A stretch of 64,000 nucleotides of DNA from Streptomyces griseiscabiei (GCF_020010925.1 NZ_JAGJBZ010000002.1:3720001-3784000); one strand, 5' to 3'. Shown: positions 1 to 9,000, counted from the stretch's first letter. The notes: a model not told the origin generated them from the sequence alone. Translations and numbers: made by a program.

Positions 1-133
1 TCGTGCTCGTCACGCGCTTGACGGCGTCACCGAGGCCGATGGACTCGTCCGTGACGAAGCCGGGAAGGCGCACCCGGTGCGGGCGGTGTTCACCGGCCCG
101 GGCGGTGCCGTTCTGCTTTTCACCCTCGGTCAT
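1..133 (-). CDS. Small hypothetical protein, 5' part only (runs off the window)
   Basis: A minus-strand reading frame starts with ATG at 133-131 and stays open to base 1, giving 44 residues before the window edge. A GAGGGG ribosome site lies about 8 nt upstream of the ATG. The N-terminus is polar (MTEGEKQNG...) and is followed by the segment RVRLPGFVTDESIGLGD and then AVKRVTS. From memory, short actinomycete proteins with an LPGF...GLGD..KR segment and a C-terminal CGGC motif exist, but the part that would show the cysteines is outside the window and no search was possible. It faces away from the Cys-rich gene at 447, with a 313-bp shared upstream region. Function unknown. Confidence 0.6.
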   Translation of the reverse strand, partial: MTEGEKQNGTARAGEHRPHRVRLPGFVTDESIGLGDAVKRVTST

Positions 134-446
134 CCTTCTCACCCCTCGGGTGGCGGGCGGTCGCGGTCCGCGGCGGCCCGGCCGGGAGAACCGGCGGAAA
201 CGACCGGATAGCAACCGGAGATCCGGGAACGGACAGTGACGAACGGTGGTGGGGGATGGGCAGTTGGGCACGAGGACTCGCACACACTTGCGCTGATTCC
301 AGACTGCGCCGGCCTGCTCCGTCGTGCACCTCGGAGCGCGCACCCTGCGCGTAACCTGGACGGTGAGGGCTGCTCGCTCGGGGGCGTCGGCCGACCTACG
401 GTCGGCGCGGCCTGCTCGTCCGGATCACCCTGACGGGAGCGACACC
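134..446. other. Divergent intergenic region between two small genes
   Basis: This 313-bp stretch lies between the divergent starts at 133 (minus) and 447 (plus), so it should carry the promoters of both small genes. No open frame with convincing codon use was found. I could not pick out a reliable -35/-10 pair. The only clear structure is the perfect hairpin at 390-406. The ribosome site of the plus-strand gene, GGGAG at 435-439, lies 7 nt before its ATG. Confidence 0.5.
390..406 (+). promoter_or_regulatory. Perfect 7-bp inverted repeat upstream of the Cys-rich gene
   Basis: GCCGACC (390-396), TAC, GGTCGGC (400-406) form a perfect 7-bp dyad with a 3-nt spacer, 40 nt upstream of the ATG at 447. 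It could be an operator palindrome or a hairpin in the 5' leader. Nothing in the window says which. Confidence 0.35.
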
Positions 447-731
447 ATGACCATCCCCGGTTTCCACGCCGAGGCGGCCGTCCGCCGGAGCTCCGGCCGG
501 TACACGACGGGCCGGCCCACCCGGAGCAGGCGCCGCGCCGCCGCCGAGCGGATCGTGCCCAGCTTCACCGAGGAGGAGCGTCAACAGCTGATCTTCTGCA
601 ACCAGGGCGTGGACAACTGCCTGCGCGACTGCGAACCCCTGGCGGACGACTTCTACGAGTGGCAGCGGTGCAGCCAGACATGCTGGGGGTACTACGACCA
701 GTGCGTCGCCGATCCACCGCTCGAATGGTAG
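447..731 (+). CDS. Cys-rich small protein (94 aa) with PGF-type N-terminus
   Basis: The start ATG at 447 is preceded by GGGAG at 435-439. The 94-residue product has an N-terminal MTIPGFHAEAAVRRSSGRY segment (residues 1-19), a basic linker rich in Arg (about 20-35), and a C-terminal region (about 50-86) with six cysteines spaced C-X6-C-X3-C-X12-C-X3-C-X6-C. The spacing reads the same in both directions and would suit an alpha-helical hairpin held by disulfides or binding a metal. No hydrophobic signal peptide is visible. From memory, many soil bacteria carry short proteins beginning with an IPGF.AEA segment before a variable, often Cys-rich tail. That resembles a leader plus core arrangement, but no modifying enzyme is encoded nearby. 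Family membership is unverified and the function is unknown. Confidence 0.7.
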   Translation: MTIPGFHAEAAVRRSSGRYTTGRPTRSRRRAAAERIVPSFTEEERQQLIFCNQGVDNCLRDCEPLADDFYEWQRCSQTCWGYYDQCVADPPLEW

Positions 732-757
732 GCGCCCGTCGCACCCGCGTCATGGCG

Positions 758-773
758 GGCCGGCACTCCGGCC
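758..773 (+). terminator. Possible hairpin terminator after the Cys-rich gene
   Basis: GGCCGG (758-763), loop CACT, CCGGCC (768-773): a perfect 6-bp GC stem 26 nt downstream of the TAG stop at 729-731. There is no T-run, which is common for actinomycete terminators. Position is the main support. Confidence 0.3.
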
Positions 774-827
774 GCGGCCCTGGTGATGGTGTTCAAGCTG
801 GTGGAGTCCGCGCACATGCGCCGGACC
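774..827 (+). mobile_element. Possible remnant of an IS256-type transposase C-terminus
   Basis: In one frame, bases 774-824 read AALVMVFKLVESAHMRR. As I recall the family, this resembles the segment just before the conserved WRAVNAPHLVALVRAG tail of IS256 (mutator) transposases of actinomycetes. The expected tail is not preserved and no inverted repeats or other transposase parts are visible. At best a decayed scrap marking the cluster edge; chance similarity is possible. Confidence 0.25.
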
Positions 828-1178
828 CGCCGCTGCAGGCCGCACCGTCGGACACCGGCCCGGGTCGGCGCGACACCCTCACCCGGCTCGCTGCGGGTCG
901 CGGCATCGTCCGTGCAAACCGTCCGTGCCGGCGGGGGTACAGGGACGGAGGCACTCGGCAGTGAGCCGATGGGCGCGTGAGGCAGGCCGAACGTGCGCCG
1001 CCTTGCCCGGCCCGGTGGCGTGTGCCTCGACGGTTGTGCGAAGCCGATGCCCGGCCGCCGCCCGAACGCGTGACAGGCTCCCACGGCTGAAGACGATCGA
1101 CGCCCCGGCAACGGCGCCAGGGCGCCACGTGACGGGTCAGCCGCAGGAGCTGTGGTGATCCACCGCGACGGGCGCCAG

Positions 1179-1204
1179 GGGCGCCACGAGACTCGGCGGC
1201 GCCC
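1179..1204 (-). terminator. Possible terminator of the LAL regulator
   Basis: GGGCGCC (1179-1185) and GGCGCCC (1198-1204) form a 7-bp stem with a 12-nt loop, 27 bp beyond the stop of the minus-strand regulator. No T-run follows. Called on position and symmetry only. Confidence 0.3.
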
Positions 1205-1230
1205 GTGATGGGAAGGGCGGCGCGGTTCGG

Positions 1231-4002
1231 TCAGATGGATCCTACGGCCAGGGTTTTGAACTCACTGGGCAGATCCGCGCGCCTGGTCACGTTGAGCTTG
1301 CGGTAGACGCGGGTCAGATGCTGTTCCACCGTGCTGATGGTGACGCACAGTTGGTCGGCGATCTCACGGTTGGAGTTGCCCAGGGAGGCCAGGGACGCGA
1401 CCCGTCGCTCCGCGGCGCTGAGGGGATCGCGTGGAACGGTGCCCGGGGCGGGCGGTGTCTCCTCCCTGCAGCGCGGCGGCAGGGAGAGCTGCAGAGGTCC
1501 GGCGCCGCACACATCGGCCAGGTGCAGCGCCTGGTATAACGCTCGCCGTGCCTGTTCCGCCTCACCGATCGCGCGCTGCGCGGAACTCAACGCGGCCAGG
1601 GCCCGGGCCAGTTCGAGCCTGTCCCCGGTGAGCCGCAGGACACCGACCGCCTCCAGCAGCAGGCTCGCCCGGCGCCGCGGTTCGGCGATCTCGGCGAGCA
1701 GGCACATGGCGACACCGCGGCTGCGGGATTTGGCGCTGCCGGGGCGGGCCAGCTCCGCGTCCGCGAGTCGGCGGACCTGGTCCCGCTGCCCGAGGCGCAG
1801 ATGTGCGGCCGCCGCGCCGCTGCGCCAGGGCAGGAAGGCGGGCAGATCCATGTCCCAGGCGCGGGCCTGGTCGCCGCAGCGCAGAAAGTCGTCCAGGGCC
1901 GCGTGCACCCGGCCCGCGGCAAGGTGGTGATGGCCCCGGGCGTAGAGATACTGCAGGCCGTACCGTGACTCGAAAATCGCCTCCGGCACCGAGTGCCGCA
2001 GGTACTCCTCGGCGACGTCGTCCGCCCCCATGGCGGTCGCGGCCAGGACGAGCGTGCTCAGCGGCGCACCGACGGCGACTCCCCAACTGCGGGGGGAGAG
2101 GTGGGTCATGGCGGAGCGGGCGAGGTCGCAGGCATCGTTCAGATCGCCCTGTCGCAGGGCCAGTTCGGCGCGGATCGCGGTGAACTGCGCCTGCCAGGTG
2201 GGCGCCTGCCGGACGGTGGCCTCCTGCAGGAGCTTGGCCGACCAGACGGAGGCCTGGCCGAGCCGGTCCGCGTAGACGAGCGCGAGCAGCGCCGACTCCA
2301 GCGCGTACAGACTGGTGTCGCCCAGGGGGCAGGAGCGCAGCACCTGTTCGGCGCTCCAGGCGCTGGACTCGTCGCCGCCGTTGCGCAGTGTCGAGCCGAG
2401 GACGGTCTCGGCGAGCAGGACGGGTCTGGTGGCCGCCGGTTCTCTGCCGTCGCGGATGCCCGGGCCGTCATCGGCGGCGGGCAGGAGAGGCACCATCACG
2501 GGGTAGCGGTTCCGCAGCCACTCCCTGATCTCCGTGAACAGGCCGTGCGGGCCCGGGACCTTCGGGCCCAGCGCGCGGATCACCTCGGCGGCCTCGTCGA
2601 AGCGCCCGTGCCACAGCAGGGCACGGGAGAGCGGAACGGCCAGATGGGCGGGCAGGCCGCCCGCCAGCAGCGCTTCGGACAGCGGCCCCAGACGGGGAGC
2701 CACCGTGGAGGGGTTGAGCTGCCACTCCAGCCGCGCGAGCATCGTCGTCGTGAGCGCCCGTTCCCGCGCGTCGTCGGAGCCGGACAGCGCCAGTTCCAGG
2801 CACTCCAGGGCGAAGCCGACGTCGTCGCTTCGGCGCGCCTGCTCGGAGGCGTCCAACAGCACGGGGACGGCCCAGCAGGGTGGCACATGTCGCGCGGCGA
2901 CCAGATGCCGGGCGACCGTGGGTGCCGGAAGTCCTTCGTGGTGGAGTAACTCCGCGACGTCGACTCGCTGTTGCCGCAGCACGCCGCAGGGGATGTCGTC
3001 CAGGACGGCCGACCGTGCCGCCGGATGACGGAAACGGTTGTCGGTGACGAGCCCGGCGGCCTCCATGTGCCGCAGCGCGTTCGCCACCGAGGACGGACCG
3101 CGCCGGAGCAGGCGGCCTATGCGGTCGGGGGAGGAGCAGGAGTCCAGCAGCGCCATCGTGCGGGCCACGCCGAGGATGTCCGGCTCCCGGCCGTGCAGAC
3201 AGGCAAGCACCGCTTGCGCGAACTCCTCTCCCGCGGGCGGGATTTCGGACCCCGCGTCGCTGTCGCCGTCCACCAGCCGGTCGCGGTGGTCCCTCAGCAG
3301 GGCGTGGACGAGCAGCGGATTGCCTCCGCTGAGGGAGTGGTAGACGGGGCCGAGGCCCTGTGACTCCTCCGTGCCCAGGGCCTTCGTCGTGAGCTCGGTC
3401 GTGCCCTCCGGGGACAGGGGAGCCAACCGGACACGCCGGTAGAAGGGATGGCGGAGCAGTTCGGTGCTCAACAGCGGGAGACGGTGGCGGGCACTGTCCG
3501 GGCGGCTGAACACGACCATCACAGGGGCGGATCTCGTGTGCGGGAGCAGTTGCAGCAGACAGTTCAGGGAAGCGGAGTCGGTGTGCTGAACGTCGTCGAC
3601 GCAGAGCAGCAGGCCGCCCGCCCCGCCTGCGTGCAGCAGCGCACGGCACAGGCCGCGGGCGACATGGGCCTGCAGGGCGGCCGAATCAGGACGGGCGGGA
3701 GGATCGGAGGCGTAACCGTTCTCCAGGACGGTCATCTGCGTACGGAGCGGGGCGGGCAGCGAAAGGTCCCGGACGAGCTGATGGACGACACCGAACGGGA
3801 CGTCGCGCTCGTCCTCCCGGCCGACGGCTCGCAGGACCTCGGAACCGGTCGCGGACGCCTCCTCGGCTAAGGCATAGAGTAACTCGGACTTGCCGATGCC
3901 CACGGAGCCGCTGACGAGGACGACGTGTCCATTGCCGCGGCGGCTGCTCGCGAGGAATTCGTGTAACGTGAATATTTCGTCTTTGCGGTCGATCAGTATC
4001 AT
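1231..4002 (-). CDS. LAL-family LuxR-type transcriptional regulator (923 aa)
   Basis: A large ATP-binding LuxR regulator, probably the pathway-specific activator of the adjacent PKS operon. From the chosen ATG (4002-4000) the Walker A motif GSVGIGKS is at residues 32-39 and Walker B LLLCVDD at 131-137. A long TPR-like middle follows, and a C-terminal LuxR helix-turn-helix containing SNREIADQLCVTISTVEQHL ends near residue 915. This start fits other LAL proteins, which begin just before the P-loop. Its ATG overlaps the TGA of the ligase-relic frame (ATGA), and there is no clear ribosome site, so translation may once have been coupled. An upstream ATG at 4092 also lacks a ribosome site. At least five TTA leucine codons occur (residues 13, 41, 45, 352, 822), which makes translation likely to depend on the bldA tRNA and so on developmental timing. 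Target promoters are inferred. Confidence 0.9.
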   Translation of the reverse strand: MILIDRKDEIFTLHEFLASSRRGNGHVVLVSGSVGIGKSELLYALAEEASATGSEVLRAVGREDERDVPFGVVHQLVRDLSLPAPLRTQMTVLENGYASDPPARPDSAALQAHVARGLCRALLHAGGAGGLLLCVDDVQHTDSASLNCLLQLLPHTRSAPVMVVFSRPDSARHRLPLLSTELLRHPFYRRVRLAPLSPEGTTELTTKALGTEESQGLGPVYHSLSGGNPLLVHALLRDHRDRLVDGDSDAGSEIPPAGEEFAQAVLACLHGREPDILGVARTMALLDSCSSPDRIGRLLRRGPSSVANALRHMEAAGLVTDNRFRHPAARSAVLDDIPCGVLRQQRVDVAELLHHEGLPAPTVARHLVAARHVPPCWAVPVLLDASEQARRSDDVGFALECLELALSGSDDARERALTTTMLARLEWQLNPSTVAPRLGPLSEALLAGGLPAHLAVPLSRALLWHGRFDEAAEVIRALGPKVPGPHGLFTEIREWLRNRYPVMVPLLPAADDGPGIRDGREPAATRPVLLAETVLGSTLRNGGDESSAWSAEQVLRSCPLGDTSLYALESALLALVYADRLGQASVWSAKLLQEATVRQAPTWQAQFTAIRAELALRQGDLNDACDLARSAMTHLSPRSWGVAVGAPLSTLVLAATAMGADDVAEEYLRHSVPEAIFESRYGLQYLYARGHHHLAAGRVHAALDDFLRCGDQARAWDMDLPAFLPWRSGAAAAHLRLGQRDQVRRLADAELARPGSAKSRSRGVAMCLLAEIAEPRRRASLLLEAVGVLRLTGDRLELARALAALSSAQRAIGEAEQARRALYQALHLADVCGAGPLQLSLPPRCREETPPAPGTVPRDPLSAAERRVASLASLGNSNREIADQLCVTISTVEQHLTRVYRKLNVTRRADLPSEFKTLAVGSI

Positions 4003-4801
4003 GCGTGTATTCTTTGCAGCACGTCGGAATCCATTCGTAAACTGACGAGTAGATTTCCAGAGGCTGGAGATGTCCTTGCAGAGGGCGGCCATCTCGAGCC
4101 GGTGTCGTAACGCAGCACCTGGTCGCGTTCGAGGATGCCGGGAAGGAACGGGCCTTCATGCAGCACGGTCAGTCGAACCTGTCCTACGGTGCCGTATTCC
4201 ACGGCTGTTGACCAGTCCTCTTTGCGTAAGAGATTCATTATCACCTGCGGGGTAATTCGGCACATAGGGCATGAGTTCGGCGTACTGCTCGACGGGCAGG
4301 CCCGCCGCGTTGATGTCGACGGCGTACACCTGCCCGGCATACCGGTCCGACACCTCCCACACCGTTGTCGACCAGATGCGGTCCCGTACGGGTCGCCTGG
4401 AGGCAGGTCCGTCCCTGGGCGAACCCCTCGGTGACGAAGGACCGGCGGCGCCGTGCTCCGCGGTGCAGCAGCATGGCGGGCGTGGAGAAGACCCGGCAGG
4501 GGGTGCCGGTCGTGCCGCCGGTGTCCCGGACACGGCCGGTCGGCGGGCGCGGCACGTCGAGCGGCACCAGGTCCGCCGGGTCCTGGGAGGGCGGGATGTC
4601 CACCGGGAACGGACCGAACGCCGTGAGCCGCTCATGGCGGGTGATGCCCCGTGCGTCGAAGTCGGGTCGGGCGGCGCGCCGCAGCCGGTACGGGCTGCCG
4701 GCCTCCGGGTGGAAGTGCCGCGCCACCACCTTCCGTGTCCCCGCGTCGAGGTCGGTTTCGAGCCGGTCCTCGATCAGCGTGTCGCACTCCGTGCCCCCCA
4801 C
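3999..4801 (-). pseudogene. Decayed acyl-CoA ligase (phenylacetate-CoA ligase-like)
   Basis: Three frames together spell an AMP-forming acyl-CoA ligase of the phenylacetate-CoA ligase type. About 4801-4364 reads from a possible GTG start and includes the nucleotide-binding motif TGGTTGTP. About 4362-4249 reads VWEVSDRYAGQVYAVDI, then jumps to NAAGLPVEQYAELMPYVPN. About 4250-4086 reads the C-terminal YGTVGQVRLTVLHE and ILERDQVLRYDTG. Lesions: a 1-base loss near 4364, an internal deletion of roughly 100 residues at about 4314, a frameshift near 4249, and an unrelated 3' end. From memory, close relatives activate starter acids such as 4-guanidinobutyrate for polyol macrolide PKSs and sit beside a stand-alone acyltransferase, as here. 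The substrate is inference. The relic is non-functional, although its last frame still ends on the regulator's ATGA. Confidence 0.75.
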
Positions 4802-5746
4802 GCTGGAGGACACGTCGGCCGCCGCGCCCACCGGGCCCGCAGTTGCGAGAGGTCCCCGCCGAACTCGTACACGCTGGTCAGCACCTGCTGGATGTGCTCC
4901 TGCTTGTCGACGTGCACCACCAGGAACGGGAACCCGAGGATGCCGTCCGGGATCGAGCTGCCCAGGATGAGGCCGAGGCGCACGCCCTGGTCCTTCGTCT
5001 CGTCGCAGACGTCCACGAGGCTGATCGGGTCCGTGGGGCTCCGGTCGGACAGATCCCGGACGTCCTCCGCCGTGGTCAGGGGCTTGCGCTTCGGGCAGGA
5101 GACCAGTGGCGGTTCGGGCGCCTCGAACGGCATCGCGTCGATGTACGGCGCCATGAACTCGCGGAAGTGACCGCGCAGCGGCGAGTGCACGGCGATCGGC
5201 CGGTCCGGCAAGGGGGCGACGGTGCCCGGCGGAAGTCCGGCAGCCGACGCGTCCAGCGCCTTCCGCCCGCCCGACAGCAGCAGGATCCGCATGGCCCCGT
5301 CGGACGTCGGCCGTCGGACGTCGGCCCGAAGTCCCCGGACAGATGCACCCCGGTCCGGCCCTCGCCCCGGTACGCCGCCACCAGGTCGCCCTCGGCCGGC
5401 GCGAACGCCGGCGCGAGGCCCTGTTCCGGTCTCCTCGGCGGACAGTTCGGGGGTATGACGGGTGTGCGCCAGCATCGCGAACAGTTCCCGCCGCTCGATC
5501 GAGCCCGCCAGGCGGCTCGCCGTCATGGTGTCGTCGAGACTCGGTCGGCCCGGCACCGCAGGGCTGAGCCCCCTGCTCCGCCGGCACGTCGCGGGCACCG
5601 AGGGCGAGTGCCGTCTCGCGGATCGCCAGGGCGCTCCGCCGCTCCTCCTGGGGCTCCGGCACCCGCATCACGGGATGGGCCTCGTACATCTCCAGACCAT
5701 GCACTTCCGTGCCGACTCCGCCGCCGAACAGAAAGCCCAATGCCAT
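4774..5746 (-). pseudogene. Decayed stand-alone acyl-CoA:ACP acyltransferase
   Basis: The start ATG (5746-5744) still has a good GGGAG site, and the N-terminus MALGFLFGGGVGTEVHG is typical of discrete ACP acyltransferases. The coding sense then changes frame: about 5746-5561 (also about 30 residues shorter than expected after HPVMR), 5568-5420 (SRLAGSIERRELFAMLAH), 5424-5310 (AEGDLVAAYRGEG..GVHLSGDFGP) and 5298-4774 (VHSPLRGHFREFM to IPDGILGFPF). The nucleophile elbow GLSLG expected from relatives is changed to RPSLD. A 14-bp tandem duplication at 5299-5326 causes one frameshift. The family moves an activated starter acyl group from CoA to the loading ACP; partner and substrate are inferred from the adjacent ligase relic. 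Several independent lesions make sequencing error an unlikely full explanation. Confidence 0.78.
5299..5326. repeat. 14-bp perfect tandem duplication inside the acyltransferase relic
   Basis: The 14-mer GTCGGACGTCGGCC occurs twice back to back (5299-5312 and 5313-5326). Removing one copy restores the reading frame across FGPTSDGAMR on the minus strand, so the duplication itself is the frameshift. Confidence 0.9.
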
Positions 5747-6018
5747 AGCCGACTCCCATGTATCTCGAAAAGAAAAGGCGTGAACAGGACAATGGTGCTC
5801 TCGGTGTGCCAACCGCGCGACAAGGCCTTCGAGACCACTGATGCGCAGCTACCGTACCCATCGCCCGGCCCTGCGAGAAGGGTCATCCGACTCTGTTTCG
5901 AGCCACCGCCGGGTGTCGCGGGCCGCGCTACCGAAACGATATGCGGGACTGTCAGAGTTCTTCCGTGGCCCGAGTAATTCCTCTTGCCCGGATGGCCGGG
6001 AAGCCGGAAACGGAAGAA
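5747..6018. promoter_or_regulatory. Divergent promoter region between relic/regulator block and PKS operon
   Basis: A 272-bp region between the divergent starts at 5746 (minus) and 6019 (plus). It is visibly richer in A/T than the flanking genes. It must contain the promoter of the PKS operon and originally that of the acyltransferase-ligase-regulator unit, and is the most likely binding site for the LAL regulator. I could not assign -35/-10 boxes or an operator with confidence. Confidence 0.5.
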
Positions 6019-9000
6019 ATGCCGAACAAGGACGACGGGGATCCCCGCAGGCCGATTGCGGTCGTCGGATACTCCTGCCGACTGCCCGGCGCGCCCGACC
6101 CGGAGACGTTCTGGCGGCTCCTCGCGACGGGGCGGCACGCCATCACCGAGGCGCCGTCCGACCGCTGGGACGCCGACGCGATCATGTCGGCCGGGGCGGC
6201 ACCGGACGCCGCACGCGTGCGGTGGGGCGGCTTCCTGGATCGGGCCGACCTCTTCGACGCCTCCTTCTTCGGGATCTCCCCGCGCGAGGCCACCGCCATG
6301 GACCCCCAACAGCGCCTGGTGCTGGAACTCGGCTGGGAGGCCCTGGAACACGCCGGCATCGTCCCCGGCACCCTGGCCGACACACCGACCGCCGTCTTCG
6401 TCGGCGCCGCCACCGACGACTACGCGACCCTGCGCGCCCGCCTGGGCGCCGCCGGCATCACCCGCCACACCGCCGTCGGCACCCAGCGCACCATGATCGC
6501 CAACCGGCTGTCCCACGCCCTCGACCTGCGGGGGCCGAGCCAGACCGTCGACAGCGGACAGTCCTCCTCCCTGGTCGCCGTCCAACTGGCCTGCGAGAGC
6601 CTGCGCGCGGGCGACTGCACGGCCGCCCTGGTCGGCGGCGTCAACCTCAACCTCGCCCTGGACGGCGCGCTCGTCGCCGCCGGCTCCGGCGCCCTCTCGC
6701 CGGACGGGCGATGCCACACCTTCGACGAACGCGCCAACGGCTATGTACGCGGCGAAGGCGGAGCCCTGGTCGTCCTCAAGACCCTCGACCGGGCCATGGC
6801 CGACGACGACCGCATCCGCTGCCTGATCCTCGGCGGCGCCGTGAACAACGCCGGCAACGCCTCCTCCGGGCTGACCGTCCCCGACGAGAGCGCCCAGCGT
6901 GAGGTGATCCGGCTCGCCCACCGGCGCGCCGGGACCCGCCCCGACCAGGTGCAGTACGTCGAACTGCACGGCACCGGGACGAAGGCAGGCGACCCCGTCG
7001 AGGCCGCGGCCCTCGGCGCGGCCCTCGGCACCGAGAGGACACCCGGCAGGCCCCTGGCCGTCGGCTCCGCCAAGACCAACGTGGGCCATCTGGAGGCCGC
7101 CGCCGGTGTCGTGGGTCTGCTCAAGGTCATCCTGTCCATCGAGTACCAGGCCCTTCCACCCAGCCTCAACTTCACCGCCCCGCCCCCCTCGGTGCCCCTG
7201 GAGCGCCTCAATCTGACGGTCCAGCGAGAACTGGCGCCCTGGCCCCACGACGACCTGCCGAGGACCGCGGGGGTGAGCTCGTTCGGCATGGGCGGCACCA
7301 ACTGCCATCTGGTGCTGTCCGACTGGTGCGGCCGGGGCACCCCCGCGGCCCCCGACCTGTCGTACGCCCCGCTGCCCGCCCCCGTCGCCCTCTCCGGCCG
7401 CGACGAGCCCGCCCTGCGCGCCCAGGCGGCACGCCTGCTCGGCCATCTCGCCGACCGCCCCGAACTCGGGACCGGCGAGATCGCGTACTCCTGCGCCACG
7501 ACCCGTACCCACTTCGCGCGACGCGCGGTCGCCCTCGCCACCGATCGCGACGACCTCCTCGCGTCGCTCGCGGCCCTGGCCGAAGGCCGCCCCGTGCCGC
7601 GTCTGGTGGAGGGCACCGCGCGCGAGGGCGGCCTCGCGTTCCTGTTCACCGGGCAGGGCAGCCAACGGCCCGGCATGGGCGCGGCGTTGCACGCCACCTT
7701 CCCCGTCTTCGCGGACGCCTTCGACGCGGCGTGCGAGGAGATGGACCGCTATCTCGACCGGCCGCTGCGGGATTTGGTCCTCGACAGCGGCGGCACCCCT
7801 GACGCGGCCCTGCTCGACCGGACCGGCTACACCCAGCCGGCGCTCTTCGCCTTCGAGACCGCGCTCTACCGGCTGCTCGAACACTGGGGTCTGACTCCGG
7901 ACGCCCTACTGGGCCACTCCGTCGGCGAACTGGTCGCGGCACACGCGGCCGGCGTACTGGACCTGCCGGACGCCTGCGCGCTCGTCGCGGCCCGAGGCCG
8001 GCTGATGGACGAACTGCCGGGTGGCGGCGCCATGGTGTCGGTCCAGGCGTCCGAGGAGGAACTCCGCCCCGACCTGGCCGGTTTCGCCGGCCAGGTCACC
8101 GTGGCCGCGTTCAACGGACCCGCCTCGACCGTGCTCTCCGGCGACGAGGGCGCCGTGCTCCGCCTCGCCGGACGCTGGCGCGACCGCGGCCGTAAAACCA
8201 GACGACTGCGGGTGAGTCACGCCTTCCACTCACCCCACATGGACGGCATGCTCGACGAGTTCCGCCAGGTCGCCGAGAGTCTCACCTACCGCACACCGCA
8301 CCTCCCCGTGGTCTCCAACCTGACCGGCCGGACCGCCACCGAGCACGAACTCCGCTCTCCCGACCACTGGGTCCGCCACGCCCGCGACGCGGTCCGCTTC
8401 CTCGACGGGGTCAGGACCCTGCACGCCCGCGGCATCGTCCTCCACCTGGAGATCGGGCCGGACGCGGTGCTCTCCACCATGGCCCGCGACTGCGCGCCCG
8501 ACGGCGCCGACCAGCTCTTCGTCCCCGCCGTTCGGGGGGACCGCGACGAAGGGTCCACTCTCTACTCGGCCCTCGCGGAGCTGCACGTGGGCGGCGCCAC
8601 CGGGGCCCTGAACCAGCTCTTCGCCTGCTCCCGAGCACGTCGCGTCGCCCTGCCCACCTACGCCTTCCAACGGCAGCGCTACTGGCTCGGTTCCCCCGTC
8701 GCCTCGCTCCCGCAGGACCCGGCCGCGCCGGAACTCCCGTCACCGGAACCCGGCATGGCCTCCCCGACCGTCCCCGGCGACCGACGGCCCGCACCGGAGG
8801 AGCTGGTCCGCGCACACGTGGCCCACGTCCTCGGCCACGACTCGCCCGACGCCGTGCAGATCGGCACCTCCTTCAAGGAGCTCGGTTTCAGTTCCCTCAT
8901 GGGCGTCGAACTGAGCGACCTTCTCGGCAGATCGACCGGCACACGCCAGCCCAGCACGCTGATCTACGACCACCCGACGCCCGAGGCACTGATCCGGCAC

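Larger units (their letters stand above)
732..1230. other. Gene-poor stretch between the Cys-rich gene and the LAL regulator
   Basis: About 500 bp without a convincing gene. Open frames exist on both strands but have no ribosome sites, no sensible codon bias and no recognisable motifs. It holds a GC hairpin just after the Cys-rich gene (758-773), a short scrap resembling a transposase C-terminus (774-827) and a second inverted repeat (1179-1204) that could end the regulator transcript. Confidence 0.5.

Noticed and set aside
3..239. Plus-strand frame at the left edge
   Set aside because: Lies opposite the well-supported minus-strand gene start at 133 and has no motif or ribosome site.
692..1128. 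Minus-strand and plus-strand open frames between 692 and 1158
   Set aside because: Random-looking composition and no ribosome sites; reported as a gene-poor stretch.
4003..4092. 30-residue N-terminal extension of the LAL regulator from ATG 4092
   Set aside because: No ribosome site and no similarity to LAL N-termini, which begin close to the P-loop; it overlaps the ligase relic.
5941..6018. Earlier conA starts at 5941 or 5992
   Set aside because: Neither has a ribosome site; the extra residues are not part of a KSQ or docking domain. Not fully excluded.
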